The notes: a model not told the origin generated them from the letters alone. Numbered from the stretch's first letter, positions 43,375 to 54,742 are shown. The stretch: 64,000 bases of DNA from Mycobacterium sp. IS-836 (GCF_001954275.1 NZ_MBEU01000002.1:124001-188000), one strand, 5' to 3'. Translations and numbers: made by a program.

Positions 43375-44286
43375 GTGAAGAGTGCGCGCACGGTGACGTT
43401 CGCTGGGACCGTCAGCTTCGGGCACACGCTCGCGCCACTGCGCCGCGGGCCTCGGGATCCGTGTTTTCAGATGACCGCTGACGGCGCGATCTGGCGAACC
43501 TCCCTGCTGCCCAGCGGACCCGTCGCGGCGCGGATCAGCCGGGCGGCGCCCAATGCCGCCCGCGGCGAGGCGTGGGGCGCCGGCGCCGAGGAGTTCGTCG
43601 AGACGTTGCCCGCGCTGCTGGGCGCCGAGGACGACGTCTCGGGCTTCGCTCCGCGGGACCCGACGGTCGCCGCCGCGCACCGGCGGGTCCCACACCTGCG
43701 CCTGGGCCGCACCGGACGGGTGCTGGAGGCCCTGATCCCCGCGGTCATCGAGCAGCGAGTACCGGGCGCCGATGCGTTTCGGTCGTGGCGGGTGCTGGTG
43801 TCCAAGTACGGGACGCCGGCGCCGGGGCCGGTGCCCGCCGGCATGCGGGTACCGCCCTCGGCCGACGTGTGGCGCAACATCCCGTCGTGGGAATTCCACC
43901 GGGCCAATGTCGATCCGGGGCGCGCCCAGACGGTGGTGCGCTGCGCGCGCCGTGCGGATTCGCTGGAACGGTTGCTCGCGCGGCCGTCGGCGCAGGCGCG
44001 CGAAGCGCTGACGTCGCTGCCGGGGGTCGGTGAGTGGACCGCCGCCGAGACGGCGCAGCGGGCGTTCGGCGATGCCGACGCCGTTTCGGTGGGCGACTAT
44101 CACATCCCGAAGATGGTCGGCTGGACGCTGCTGGGCTACCCGATCGACGACGCGGTCATGCTCGAGGTGTTGGAGCCGATGCGGCCACACCGCCACCGCG
44201 TGGTTCGCCTGCTCGAGGCGAGCGGGCTGGCATACGAGCCGCGGCGCGGCGCGCGGCTGCCCGTGCAGCAAATTCATTCTCTCTGA
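43375..44286 (+). CDS. DNA-3-methyladenine glycosylase II-like protein (Rv0142 orthologue)
   Basis: A 303-aa HhH-GPD base excision repair protein of the AlkA type. The helix-hairpin-helix is LTSLPGVGEWTAAETAQ; the catalytic Asp lies in the following DAVSVGDYHIPK. N-terminal AlkA_N-like fold. It would remove alkylated bases from DNA. GTG 43375 is the start. The gene ends 69 bp before the inserted dps. It is Rv0142 by position and length. Confidence 0.85.
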   Translation: MKSARTVTFAGTVSFGHTLAPLRRGPRDPCFQMTADGAIWRTSLLPSGPVAARISRAAPNAARGEAWGAGAEEFVETLPALLGAEDDVSGFAPRDPTVAAAHRRVPHLRLGRTGRVLEALIPAVIEQRVPGADAFRSWRVLVSKYGTPAPGPVPAGMRVPPSADVWRNIPSWEFHRANVDPGRAQTVVRCARRADSLERLLARPSAQAREALTSLPGVGEWTAAETAQRAFGDADAVSVGDYHIPKMVGWTLLGYPIDDAVMLEVLEPMRPHRHRVVRLLEASGLAYEPRRGARLPVQQIHSL

Positions 44287-44354
44287 CCTGCCGGTGTTTT
44301 CGAGCCCGGTCATCGGGTATCCGTTAGGGCAAGTACCTGCGAGGGAAGGAAGCG

Positions 44355-44903
44355 ATGACTCAGTTCACCATTCCGGGATTGACCGACAAACAGGCCGCGC
44401 GGCTCACCGAATTGCTGCAGAAGCAGTTGAGCACGTACAACGATCTTCATCTGACGTTGAAGCACATCCACTGGAATGTGGTGGGGCCCAACTTTATCGG
44501 TGTGCACGAGATGATCGACCCTCAGGTCGAGGCGGTGCGTGGCTTCGCCGACGACGTCGCCGAACGCATTGCGGCCCTTGGTGCTTCGCCGCAGGGGACG
44601 CCGGGTGCCATCATCAGGGACCGATCCTGGGACGACTATTCCGTCGACCGTGACACCGTCCAGGCGCATTTGGCCGCACTGGACTTGGTCTACACCGGCG
44701 TCATCGAAGACATTCGCCACGCGATCGACGAAACGGACGACATCGATCAGGTCACCCAGGACCTGCTGATCGAGCAGGCCGGCAACTTGGAGAAGTTCCA
44801 GTGGTTCGTGCGGGCGCACCTGGAGAGCGCAGGCGGCAAGTTGAGCCATGAGGGCTCGGCCACCGAAAAGGAAGCAGCACGCAGCGCACGGCGCAATTCG
44901 TAG
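44355..44903 (+). CDS. dps: Dps DNA-protecting ferritin (MsDps1-like)
   Basis: A 182-aa protein closely resembling Dps1 of M. smegmatis. The ferroxidase ligands are visible: H39 in LHLTLKHIHWNVVG, H51 and D55/E59 in HEMIDPQVE. Dps forms dodecamers that store iron, detoxify H2O2 and coat DNA in starvation; the C-terminal basic tail (KEAARSARRNS) is the DNA-binding part. GGAAGGAAG at 44345-44353 precedes ATG 44355 closely. M. tuberculosis has no Dps at this place, so this is an insertion or an ancestral gene lost there. Converges on the CLC gene. Confidence 0.93.
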   Translation: MTQFTIPGLTDKQAARLTELLQKQLSTYNDLHLTLKHIHWNVVGPNFIGVHEMIDPQVEAVRGFADDVAERIAALGASPQGTPGAIIRDRSWDDYSVDRDTVQAHLAALDLVYTGVIEDIRHAIDETDDIDQVTQDLLIEQAGNLEKFQWFVRAHLESAGGKLSHEGSATEKEAARSARRNS

Positions 44904-44915
44904 CAAACGAATCGG

Positions 44916-46421
44916 CTATTCGGCCTGGCTTTCGGTGTCCCGAGGCTGACGTTCGGCTTCGGCGGTTTCACGATTGAGTCGCTGCGCCTCGTAGATCGTG
45001 ACGTTGGTGCGCGACATGACCAACGCGGCTATCCCGACGGCGAGGATCGCCCCGGGCACCACCGAGAACGAACCCGTCATCTCCGCGACCATGATCATGA
45101 TCGCCAACGGCGCGCGGGCGACACTGCCGAAGCACGCCATCATCCCCACCACGACGAAAATTCCCGGTCCGCCCGGCACCCCGGGCAGGCCAGACATTTC
45201 GCCCAGCCGCCAGACGGCGGCCCCCACGAAGGCGCCGATCACGATCCCGGGTCCGAACAGCCCGCCGGATCCGCCGGTCCCGATCGACAAGGAAGTCGCG
45301 ACGATCTTCGCGATCGGGAGGACGACGACGACCCACAGCGGGATGTGCAACAGCGATCCGCGATCGGCCGCCAACTGCGCCCAGCCGTAGCCGCTGCTCA
45401 GGATCTCCGGGATCAGCAGTCCCAACAGGCCGACCAACAGCCCGCCGAGCGCGGGCTTGACGACCGGTCCGCCGGGCAGCCGGTGGGTTAGCGCCACCGC
45501 GGCATGGAAGATCCGGGCATAGAGGTAGCCGACCGCCGCGGCCAGCAGGCCGATCACCACGAACCACAGCAGCGGCCACGCCCTTTCGAAGCGGTACTCC
45601 GCGTCGATGTAGCCGAACAGCGGGTCAAAGCCCAGAAAAGCTCCCAGCACCGCATATGCGGTTCCCGAGGTGATGAAACCGGGCAGCAGGCAGCGGTAGT
45701 CGAAGTCGTCGCGATAGGGGATCGATGCGGCTAGCACCGCCCCACCGAGCGGCGCGCCGAAGATCGCGCCAATGCCCGCGCCGATACCCAGCGCGACGGC
45801 GGTCCGGCCGTCCTCGTCGGAGAGGTCCAGGCGCCGGGTCAGCAACGAACAGAAGCCGGCTGAGATTTGTGCCGTCGGGCCCTCACGACCGCCCGAACCG
45901 CCCGAACCTATGGTCAGCGCGCTGGCGACCATCTTCACCAACACCGCGCGAAAACGGATCGCGCGGGGATCGCCGTGTATCGCTTCGATGGCTTCGTCGG
46001 TACCGTGGCCGGTGGCTTCCGGCGCGAGCTTGGTCACGATCAATGCCGATAGCAGCGCCCCTGCCGTCGTCACCAGTGGGATCGCCCAAGGACGTACGAA
46101 GCCGCCGGACCCATGGTCGCCGCCGTCTCCGACGGGCGTCGGTATGTGGTAACCGGCCAGGTAGCCCAGCAGAAACTCGCCGGTGTATTTCAGCGCGAGA
46201 TAGAAGACAACGGCTCCGAGGCCGGCCACGATACCGATGGCAGTGCCCAGCAGCAGCCACTTGCGCACGTAGCCCGACTGCCGGATCGACGCCCCGAATC
46301 GTCCGCCCGCCGCCGCTGCCGGGGCGACCGCGGGGTGCGGGTCGGCCTCCGCCGGCTCGCTCACCGGTTCCGCCACCCAAGCACCCAGCCATCGTAAGAC
46401 CAGCGGGAATAACTGGACCAC
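44916..46421 (-). CDS. CLC-family chloride channel/transporter (Rv0143c orthologue)
   Basis: A 501-aa membrane protein. CLC motifs: GSGGSGGREGP with the gating Glu in GREGP, a second GTGGSGGLFGPG loop and the C-terminal GMMACFGSVARAPLA. About 12 hydrophobic helices. Start GTG 46421 lies within a GGACC-AC-GGTCC palindrome. It moves Cl- or F- coupled to H+. Divergent from pirin by 38 bp. A small hairpin CGAAT-N5-ATTCG (44908-44922) covers its stop codon and may separate it from dps. Confidence 0.92.
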   Translation of the reverse strand: MVQLFPLVLRWLGAWVAEPVSEPAEADPHPAVAPAAAAGGRFGASIRQSGYVRKWLLLGTAIGIVAGLGAVVFYLALKYTGEFLLGYLAGYHIPTPVGDGGDHGSGGFVRPWAIPLVTTAGALLSALIVTKLAPEATGHGTDEAIEAIHGDPRAIRFRAVLVKMVASALTIGSGGSGGREGPTAQISAGFCSLLTRRLDLSDEDGRTAVALGIGAGIGAIFGAPLGGAVLAASIPYRDDFDYRCLLPGFITSGTAYAVLGAFLGFDPLFGYIDAEYRFERAWPLLWFVVIGLLAAAVGYLYARIFHAAVALTHRLPGGPVVKPALGGLLVGLLGLLIPEILSSGYGWAQLAADRGSLLHIPLWVVVVLPIAKIVATSLSIGTGGSGGLFGPGIVIGAFVGAAVWRLGEMSGLPGVPGGPGIFVVVGMMACFGSVARAPLAIMIMVAEMTGSFSVVPGAILAVGIAALVMSRTNVTIYEAQRLNRETAEAERQPRDTESQAE

Positions 46422-46459
46422 GGTCCGGTTATATAGGCAACCCTAATTTGAGGAGACAA

Positions 46460-47497
46460 ATGCCTGCTATTACCGCGGACACGCTCGCCCTGCCGCGGAT
46501 CGGCCCGCCCGATCCATCCGACACCGAGCGCCCGGTCCGATCGATCACCACCGGCCCGCGAGGCTACGAGGGTGAAGGCTTCCCCGTCGTCCGCGCGTTC
46601 GCCGGCGTGAGCGCCGCTGCCCTGGATCCCTTCGTGCACATGGACCAGATGGGCGCGGTGGAATACCAGCCCGGAGAACCCAGGGGAACCGATTGGCACC
46701 CGCACCGCGGCTTCGAAACCGTCACCTACATGCTCGACGGAAAATTCGCGCACCAGGATTCCCACGGCGGTGGCGGCCTGATCACCGATGGCGCCACCCA
46801 ATGGATGACGGCGGGTTCGGGCATCCTGCACATCGAGACCCCGCCCGCCGAATTGGTCGAGAGCGGCGGCCTTTTCCACGGTGTCCAGTTGTGGGTGAAT
46901 CTGCCGAAGAAAGACAAGTTCGCGCCCCCTCGGTACCAGGCCATCGAAGGCACCGACGCCCGGCTGCTCGCATCCGATGACGGCGGGGCGCTGGTTCGCA
47001 TCATCGCCGGTGAGATCGACGGTCACCGCGGTCCCGGTATCACCCACACGCCGATCACGTTGGCGCATGCGACGATTCAACGTGGGGCCCGGCTCAACAT
47101 CCCGTGGCGGCGCGATTTCAACGCGCTGGTCTACGTCCTGTCGGGAAGCGGGTATGTGGGTCCCCTCGCGCACCCGATCAGGCAGGGGCAACTGGCCGTG
47201 CTCGGACCCGGCGACCGGATCACCGTCGGCGCCCAATCAACCCAGGAGTCGTCCCGCACCACAGCAATCGATGTGCTGCTTTTGGGCGGGCAGCCCATTC
47301 GCGAGCCGGTATTCCACTACGGGCCTTTCGTAATGAACTCTCGCGCGGAATTGGTCGAGGCGCTGCAGGACTACCAAGCTGGGAAATTCGGCAATATTCC
47401 GCCGAACGCGTTAATGCCACATCACGGGGTGGCACACTTCAATAATGGCGATAACGGCGAGTCGCCGCCCGGGCCGACCGCCCGCAGCAAAGGCTGA
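46460..47497 (+). CDS. Pirin-family protein (Rv0181c-like)
   Basis: A 345-aa bicupin. The metal site is DWHPHRGFETVTY (two His), then the third and fourth ligands H and E in ILHIETPP. Bacterial pirins can be quercetin 2,3-dioxygenases or redox regulators. AGGAG at 46451-46455 is 4 nt before ATG 46460. Its end overlaps the tetR start by 53 bp in another frame, so they may be one unit. In M. tuberculosis the region between Rv0143c and Rv0144 has no pirin as I recall; Rv0181c is elsewhere. Confidence 0.9.
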   Translation: MPAITADTLALPRIGPPDPSDTERPVRSITTGPRGYEGEGFPVVRAFAGVSAAALDPFVHMDQMGAVEYQPGEPRGTDWHPHRGFETVTYMLDGKFAHQDSHGGGGLITDGATQWMTAGSGILHIETPPAELVESGGLFHGVQLWVNLPKKDKFAPPRYQAIEGTDARLLASDDGGALVRIIAGEIDGHRGPGITHTPITLAHATIQRGARLNIPWRRDFNALVYVLSGSGYVGPLAHPIRQGQLAVLGPGDRITVGAQSTQESSRTTAIDVLLLGGQPIREPVFHYGPFVMNSRAELVEALQDYQAGKFGNIPPNALMPHHGVAHFNNGDNGESPPGPTARSKG

Positions 47498-48080
47498 CGA
47501 GACGCGTCAGCGGATCATGCAGGCCGCTCGTCGGGTGTTCAGTGAACGCGGTTACGACGGTGCGACGTTCCAGGCGATTGCGGTCCAGGCCGACCTGACG
47601 AGGCCGGCGATCAATCACTACTTTTCCAGCAAACGGCTGTTGTACCGCGAGGTATTGGGGCATGCCAACGACGTCGTCATCCGGGACGCTATTCGGGCGG
47701 CACAGCGCGAGACCACGTTGACCGGGCGGCTGACGGCGTTCATCACCACCGCGGTACGCGCTAATTCCGACAATCCTGCCGTGTCGGCGTTTCTGATCAC
47801 CGCCGTGCTGGAATCGCAGCGGCATCCGGAATTGAGCCAGACCGAGAACGATTCGATGAGAATCGGCCGCGAATTTCTGACGTGGGTGGTCGGCGAGGCG
47901 ATCGAGCGTGGCGAAGTCGCCGCCGATATCGACGCGCAGGCACTGGTCGAGACGCTGGTCGTGGTGCTTTGCGGGGTGGGATTCTATGCCGGCTACGTCA
48001 GCAACTACGAAGAGATGTTGGCCGCCACCGACGTGCTCCGGCGGCTGTTGGAAGGCGCGCTGCTGCGCCCCGAACGCTGA
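47445..48080 (+). CDS. TetR-family regulator (Rv0144 orthologue)
   Basis: A 211-aa TetR protein: HTH in ARRVFSERGYDGATFQAIAV then DLTRPAINHYFSSKRLLYRE. ATG 47445 lies 53 bp inside the pirin gene; ATG/GTG alternatives further downstream would cut the N-terminal basic arm (SRRPGRPPAAKADETR), common in TetR. Followed by the methyltransferase pair 82 bp later. Ligand and targets unknown; pirin, which it overlaps, is the likeliest co-regulated gene. Confidence 0.87.
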   Translation: MAITASRRPGRPPAAKADETRQRIMQAARRVFSERGYDGATFQAIAVQADLTRPAINHYFSSKRLLYREVLGHANDVVIRDAIRAAQRETTLTGRLTAFITTAVRANSDNPAVSAFLITAVLESQRHPELSQTENDSMRIGREFLTWVVGEAIERGEVAADIDAQALVETLVVVLCGVGFYAGYVSNYEEMLAATDVLRRLLEGALLRPER

Positions 48081-48162
48081 CTCGACACCGGGTGTCCGGC
48101 GCCAGTGAAATCGCGCACAAAGCGTATAGGCTAACTAACTTATTCGGTAGCATGGTGCCGAT

Positions 48163-50093
<1,931 letters not shown>

Positions 50094-50207
50094 CGGCAGC
50101 CGCCCAGGATCTTCCTTTCTGCTCTCCCAACCGGATGGTTAGGATCGCGGGTATCACCCATGAGCGCTCGCGCGACGAGCAGTGGGCAGCCTCCGGGAAG
50201 GAAGTCA

Positions 50208-51638
50208 ATGATGACCACCGAATCGGTTACGCCGAAGACATCTGAGTTCAACGGGGCCCCGGCAGCTCAACCGGACAACGTCGCCGCGACCGTGGACCGG
50301 CTTCGCGAGACCTTCGCCACCGGCCGCACCCGGGACGTCGAATGGCGCAAGCAGCAGTTGCTGCAGCTGGCCAAGCTGATGGAAGAAAACGAGGCCGCGA
50401 TCGCCGCCGCGCTGGCAGAAGATCTGGACCGCAGCCCGTTCGAGGCGTTCATCGCCGACGTCGCAACGACCGCAGGCGAGGCGAAGTACGCGGCCAAGAA
50501 GGTTCGCCGCTGGACGAAGCGCAAATACCAATTGCTCGAGATGCCGCAGCTTCCCGGCCGGGGCTGGATCGAATACGAGCCCTACGGCACCGTGCTGATC
50601 ATCGGCGCGTGGAATTACCCGTTCTACCTGACGCTGGGTCCGGCCGTCGGCGCGATCGCCGCGGGCAACGCCGTCATTCTCAAGCCGTCGGAGATCGCCG
50701 CGGCGTCGGCGCACTTGATGGCCGAGCTGGTGCCTCGATATCTCGACAACGACGCGATCGCCGTGGTCGAGGGCGACGGCTCGGTGAGCCAGGCGCTCAT
50801 TGCGCAGGGCCTGGACCGCGTGCTGTTCACCGGCGGCACCGAGATCGGCCGCAAGGTATACGAGGGTGCGGCGCCGCACCTGACGCCGTGCACGCTCGAG
50901 CTCGGCGGCAAGAGCCCGGTGATCGTGGCGGCCGACGCCGACGTGGAAGTCGCCGCCAAGCGCATCGCCTGGATGAAACTGCTGAACGCCGGCCAGACTT
51001 GTGTGGCTCCCGACTATGTGCTGGCGGACGCCACGATTCGTGACGAGCTGGTGGACAAGATCGGCGCCGCCATCACGAAGTTCACGTCCGACAAGCCCAA
51101 CGGCATGCGGATCGTCAACCAGCGTCAGTTCGACCGCATCAGAGGCTATTTGTCCGGCGGGGACGGCAAGGTCGCCGTCGGCGGGGCCTGCGACGCGTCG
51201 AGCCTACGCATCCAGCCCACCGTCGTCGTCGATCCGGATCCGGACGGCCCGCTGATGCGCAACGAGATCTTCGGACCGGTGCTTCCGGTGGTCACCGTCC
51301 AATCCCTGGACGACGCAATACGTTTCGTCAATTCGCGGCCCAAACCGCTTTCCGCGTACCTGTTCACCAAAACCCGCGAGACCCGCGAGCGGGTGATCAA
51401 AGAGGTGCCGGCCGGCGGCATGCTCGTCAACCATCTCGCGTTCCAGGTGTCGACGGCCAAGCTGCCGTTCGGCGGGGTCGGCGCGTCGGGCATGGGTGCG
51501 TATCACGGCCGCTATGGCTTCGAGGAGTTCAGCCACCGCAAGTCGGTGCTGACCAAGCCGACGCGGCCCGACCTGTCAAGCTTCATCTACCCGCCCTATA
51601 CCGAGCGGGCCTTCAAGATGGCCCGCAGGATGTTCTGA
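50208..51638 (+). CDS. Aldehyde dehydrogenase (Rv0147 orthologue)
   Basis: A 476-aa class 3-like ALDH. NAD motifs TVLIIGAWNYPFYLTLGP and FTGGTEIGRKVYEG, catalytic Glu in TLELGGKSPVIV and catalytic Cys in LNAGQTCVAPDY. Its C-terminal tail (FIYPPYTERAFKMARRMF) is typical of fatty aldehyde dehydrogenases. GGGAAGGAAG at 50195-50204 serves ATG 50208 or ATG 50211. It oxidises long-chain aldehydes to acids. 59 bp before the SDR gene, likely co-transcribed. Confidence 0.9.
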   Translation: MMTTESVTPKTSEFNGAPAAQPDNVAATVDRLRETFATGRTRDVEWRKQQLLQLAKLMEENEAAIAAALAEDLDRSPFEAFIADVATTAGEAKYAAKKVRRWTKRKYQLLEMPQLPGRGWIEYEPYGTVLIIGAWNYPFYLTLGPAVGAIAAGNAVILKPSEIAAASAHLMAELVPRYLDNDAIAVVEGDGSVSQALIAQGLDRVLFTGGTEIGRKVYEGAAPHLTPCTLELGGKSPVIVAADADVEVAAKRIAWMKLLNAGQTCVAPDYVLADATIRDELVDKIGAAITKFTSDKPNGMRIVNQRQFDRIRGYLSGGDGKVAVGGACDASSLRIQPTVVVDPDPDGPLMRNEIFGPVLPVVTVQSLDDAIRFVNSRPKPLSAYLFTKTRETRERVIKEVPAGGMLVNHLAFQVSTAKLPFGGVGASGMGAYHGRYGFEEFSHRKSVLTKPTRPDLSSFIYPPYTERAFKMARRMF

Positions 51639-51697
51639 CATTCCTGTCGCGCCAAATCGCTTGCTAAACACAAATTTTCACCGCAGAGAGGAACCTG

Positions 51698-52558
51698 ATG
51701 CCCGGAGTGCAGGATCGCGTCATCGTCGTCACCGGAGCCGGTGGGGGATTGGGCCGTGAATACGCCCTCACCCTCGCCGCCGAAGGCGCCAGCGTCATCG
51801 TGAACGACCTCGGCGGGGCCCGCGACGGCACCGGCGCCGGCCACAACATGGCCGACGAGGTGGTCAAGGAGATCCGCGACGCGGGTGGGCGCGCGGCCGC
51901 CAACTACGACAGCGTCGCCGAGCCCGAGGGTGCCGAGAACATCATCAAGACCGCGCTCGACGAGTTCGGCGCGGTGCACGGTGTGGTGAGCAACGCCGGG
52001 ATCCTGCGCGACGGCACCTTCCACAAGATGTCGTTCGAGAACTGGGACGCCGTGCTCAAGGTGCACCTCTACGGCGGGTACAACGTCATCCGCGCCGCGT
52101 GGCCGCACTTCCGTGAGCAGAGCTACGGGCGGGTCGTCGTCGCCACCTCCACCAGTGGCCTGTTCGGCAACTTCGGCCAGACCAATTACGGCGCGGCCAA
52201 GCTCGGCCTTGTCGGCCTGATCAACACGCTGGCGCTGGAGGGCGCCAAGTACAACATCAACGCCAACGCGGTCGCCCCGATCGCGGCGACCAGGATGACC
52301 CAGGACATCATGCCGCCCGAGGTGCTGGAGAAGCTCACGCCGGAGTTCGTCGCTCCCGTGGTGGCCTACCTGTGCACCGAGGAATGTGCCGACAGCGCAT
52401 CGGTTTTCGTCGTCGGTGGCGGCAAGGTGCAACGCGTGGCGCTGTTCCAGAACGACGGCGTCAACTTCGACAAGCCGCCGTCGGTTCAGGACATCGCCGC
52501 CCAGTGGAGCGACATCACCGACCTCTCCGCGGCGCAGAAGGCCGGATTCAAGCTCTGA
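51698..52558 (+). CDS. Short-chain dehydrogenase (Rv0148 orthologue, HSD17B4-like)
   Basis: A 286-aa SDR: NAD motif TGAGGGLGREY, NAG in VVSNAGILRDGTF, catalytic S in TSTSGLFGN and YxxxK in NYGAAKLGL. Members are 3-hydroxyacyl-CoA dehydrogenases paired with MaoC hydratases. AGAGAGGAA lies before ATG 51698. It ends 1 bp from convergent ptbB; M. tuberculosis has Rv0149, Rv0150c and two PE genes in that gap. Confidence 0.92.
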   Translation: MPGVQDRVIVVTGAGGGLGREYALTLAAEGASVIVNDLGGARDGTGAGHNMADEVVKEIRDAGGRAAANYDSVAEPEGAENIIKTALDEFGAVHGVVSNAGILRDGTFHKMSFENWDAVLKVHLYGGYNVIRAAWPHFREQSYGRVVVATSTSGLFGNFGQTNYGAAKLGLVGLINTLALEGAKYNINANAVAPIAATRMTQDIMPPEVLEKLTPEFVAPVVAYLCTEECADSASVFVVGGGKVQRVALFQNDGVNFDKPPSVQDIAAQWSDITDLSAAQKAGFKL

Positions 52559-52559
52559 C

Positions 52560-53390
52560 TCAGCCGAGCAGCGCGTCGCGCAGCTTGTCCACGTCGGCCG
52601 CGGAGATGCCCGCGCCGCGCAGGTAGCCGTCGAGCGATCCGAATTCCTCGTCGATCGCTTGGCGTGCCGCGGCCAGGTATTCCTCGCGGACGCCGAGTAC
52701 CCCGTCGGACAGCCGGGCCTCGGTGAAGGTCACCACTTCCGGGGTGAGTTCGCTTTGTTGGCGCTGGGCGATCATCTCGGAGATCCGGGCCCGCAGCTGC
52801 GGGGCCGCGTCATTGCTGCGCAGGAAGTCGGCGACGATGGTGTCGCGGTCGACGCCGATCGCCTCCAGCACGGTGGCGACCACGAAGCCGGTGCGATCCT
52901 TTCCCGCGAAGCAGTGCGTGAGCACCGGGCGTCCGGCAGCGAGCAGCGTGATGACGCGGTGCAGCGCGCGTTGTGCCCCGTTACGCGTTGGGAATTGGCG
53001 GTATTCATCGACCATGTAGCGGGCGGCGGCCTCGTTGACCGACATGTCGGAGTCGGCGCCTTCGCCGGTGAGCAGGCGCTGGAACGCGTGTTCGTGCGGT
53101 GCCTGGTCGTCGGTGCCGGCCTCGTCCTCGCCGAGGTCCGGGAAGGGCAGCAGGTGGATCTCGACGCTGTCGGGAACCAGCCCCGGACCGCGGCGGGCTA
53201 CTTCCCGGGTCGCGCGCAGGTCGGCGACGTCGGTGATGCCGAGGCGGCGCAGCGTTGCCCGGCCTTCGTCGTCGAGGCGGCTCAGCTCGCTGGACCGGAA
53301 CAGCCGCCCGGGCCGCAAGACGGACGCGGAATCCGCGACGTCGCGAAAGTTCCAGGCGCCCGGTAGTTCCCGGACGGCGGCCTCAGCCAT
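52560..53390 (-). CDS. ptbB: Secreted protein tyrosine/phosphoinositide phosphatase PtbB (Rv0153c orthologue)
   Basis: A 276-aa protein, same length as M. tuberculosis PtpB, with P-loop HCFAGKDRTG (C160, R166). It dephosphorylates phosphotyrosine, phosphoserine and phosphoinositides, and in M. tuberculosis is exported into the macrophage to dampen signalling. No classical signal peptide. ATG 53390 overlaps the fadE2 stop by 8 bp, so they are a coupled operon. The lid helices (LLTGEGADSDMSVNEAAARY) are present. Confidence 0.94.
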   Translation of the reverse strand: MAEAAVRELPGAWNFRDVADSASVLRPGRLFRSSELSRLDDEGRATLRRLGITDVADLRATREVARRGPGLVPDSVEIHLLPFPDLGEDEAGTDDQAPHEHAFQRLLTGEGADSDMSVNEAAARYMVDEYRQFPTRNGAQRALHRVITLLAAGRPVLTHCFAGKDRTGFVVATVLEAIGVDRDTIVADFLRSNDAAPQLRARISEMIAQRQQSELTPEVVTFTEARLSDGVLGVREEYLAAARQAIDEEFGSLDGYLRGAGISAADVDKLRDALLG

Positions 53391-54615
53391 GCGACGTGAC
53401 CGCCGCCGCGAGCGCGGATTGCTCCCGGCCGAGTTCGGTGCGCGCGACGGTCCGCATGTGCACCTCGTCGGGTCCGTCGAAGATCCGCATCGCCCGGTGC
53501 CAGGCGTAGAGCCGGGCCAGCGCCGTGTCGTCGCTGACGCCGGCGGCCCCGTGCACCTGGATGGCACGGTCGATGACGTCGCAGGCCACCTGCGGCGCGA
53601 CCGCCTTGATCTGCGACACCAGCAGGTGGGCGGCCTTGTTGCCGTGCTGGTCGATGGTCCACGCGGCCTTCTCGCACAGCAGCCTGGCCTGGTCGATCTC
53701 GTTGCGCGACTTGGCAATTGCCTGCTGGACCAGACCCTGGTCGGCCAGCGGACGGCCGAATGCGATCCGGGTGTTCGCGCGGTGCACCATCAGGGCCAGG
53801 GCCCGCTCGGCCCCGCCGAGCGCGCGCATGCAGTGGTGGATGCGGCCCGGCCCCAGCCGCGCCTGGGCGATCGCGAAGCCGCCGCCCTCTTCGCCGAGCA
53901 GGTTGGTGACCGGTACCCGGACGTTGTCGTAGATGATCTCGCAGTGCCCGGGCTGGTCCTGGTAACCGAAGACCGTCGTCGAGCGGACGACCGTCACGCC
54001 GGGCGTATCGATCGGCACTAGGACCATCGACTGCTGTTGGTGGCTGGCCGCTTCGGGGTTGGTGCGGCCCATCACGATGAGGATCTTGCAGCGCGGGTCC
54101 GCCGCACCCGAGGTCCACCACTTGCGGCCGTTGATCACGTAGTCGCCGCCGTCGCGCACGATGGAGGTCTCGATGTTGCGCGCATCGCTGCTGGCGACCG
54201 CGGGCTCGGTCATCGAAAAGGCGCTGCGGATCTCACCGGCCAACAGCGGCTCCAGCCACTGCTTGCGCTGCTCGTCGGTGGCGAACAGGTGCAGCGTTTC
54301 CATGTTGCCGGTATCGGGTGCCGCGCAGTTGAGCGCCTCGGGGGCGATCTCGAGGCTCCAGCCGGTGAGCTCGGCCAGCGGGGCGTATTCCAGGTTGGTC
54401 AGGCCCGACTCGGCCGGCAGGAACAGGTTCCACAGGCCGGCCGCTTTGGCCTTGGTCTTGAGTTCCTCGATGACGGGCGGAACGGTGTGGTCGTTCGGGC
54501 CGGCCTCGTGGCGGTATTTGTCGTAATCGGCCTCGGCCGGAAAGACATACTCGGTCATGAAGTCGGACAGCCGCTTGTGGTAGTCGCTCGCTTTGGCCGA
54601 CATCGCGAAGTCCAT
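53383..54615 (-). CDS. fadE2: Acyl-CoA dehydrogenase FadE2 (Rv0154c orthologue)
   Basis: About 410 aa. FAD motif FSMTEPAVASSDARN, YVINGRKWWTSGA, FAIAQARLGPGRIHHCM, AIQVHGAAGVSDDTALARLY. It belongs to the ACAD10/11-like group. Start: ATG 54615 (MDFAMSAKAS); ATG 54603 is an alternative; neither has a strong RBS, and the frame is open far upstream without similarity. Translated together with ptbB. Role in fatty-acid oxidation is inferred from family. Confidence 0.9.
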   Translation of the reverse strand: MDFAMSAKASDYHKRLSDFMTEYVFPAEADYDKYRHEAGPNDHTVPPVIEELKTKAKAAGLWNLFLPAESGLTNLEYAPLAELTGWSLEIAPEALNCAAPDTGNMETLHLFATDEQRKQWLEPLLAGEIRSAFSMTEPAVASSDARNIETSIVRDGGDYVINGRKWWTSGAADPRCKILIVMGRTNPEAASHQQQSMVLVPIDTPGVTVVRSTTVFGYQDQPGHCEIIYDNVRVPVTNLLGEEGGGFAIAQARLGPGRIHHCMRALGGAERALALMVHRANTRIAFGRPLADQGLVQQAIAKSRNEIDQARLLCEKAAWTIDQHGNKAAHLLVSQIKAVAPQVACDVIDRAIQVHGAAGVSDDTALARLYAWHRAMRIFDGPDEVHMRTVARTELGREQSALAAAVTSHG

Positions 54616-54742
54616 GTCCGTCACGATAGGACACGTGCTGGGGCACCAAATTTCAGGGCGTCGGACCGTCGAGCCTGTAATTCTGCAGAGAAAGTGCGAG
54701 TAGGCATCTGCGGATTTACAGGCTCGGCGCACGATGAAAGTC

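Noticed and set aside
43294-44313. Long upstream extension of the Rv0141c-like frame
   Set aside because: It would run antisense through the DNA glycosylase gene. The SnoaL domain begins at ATG 43293, which gives a normal protein length.
46428-46448. IdeR-like half site (TAGGC-AACC-CTAA) before pirin, with similar partial matches at 48121-48139 and 17603-17620
   Set aside because: Only about 11-12 of 19 bases match the iron-box consensus in each case, and one half is poor. Chance matches at this level are expected.
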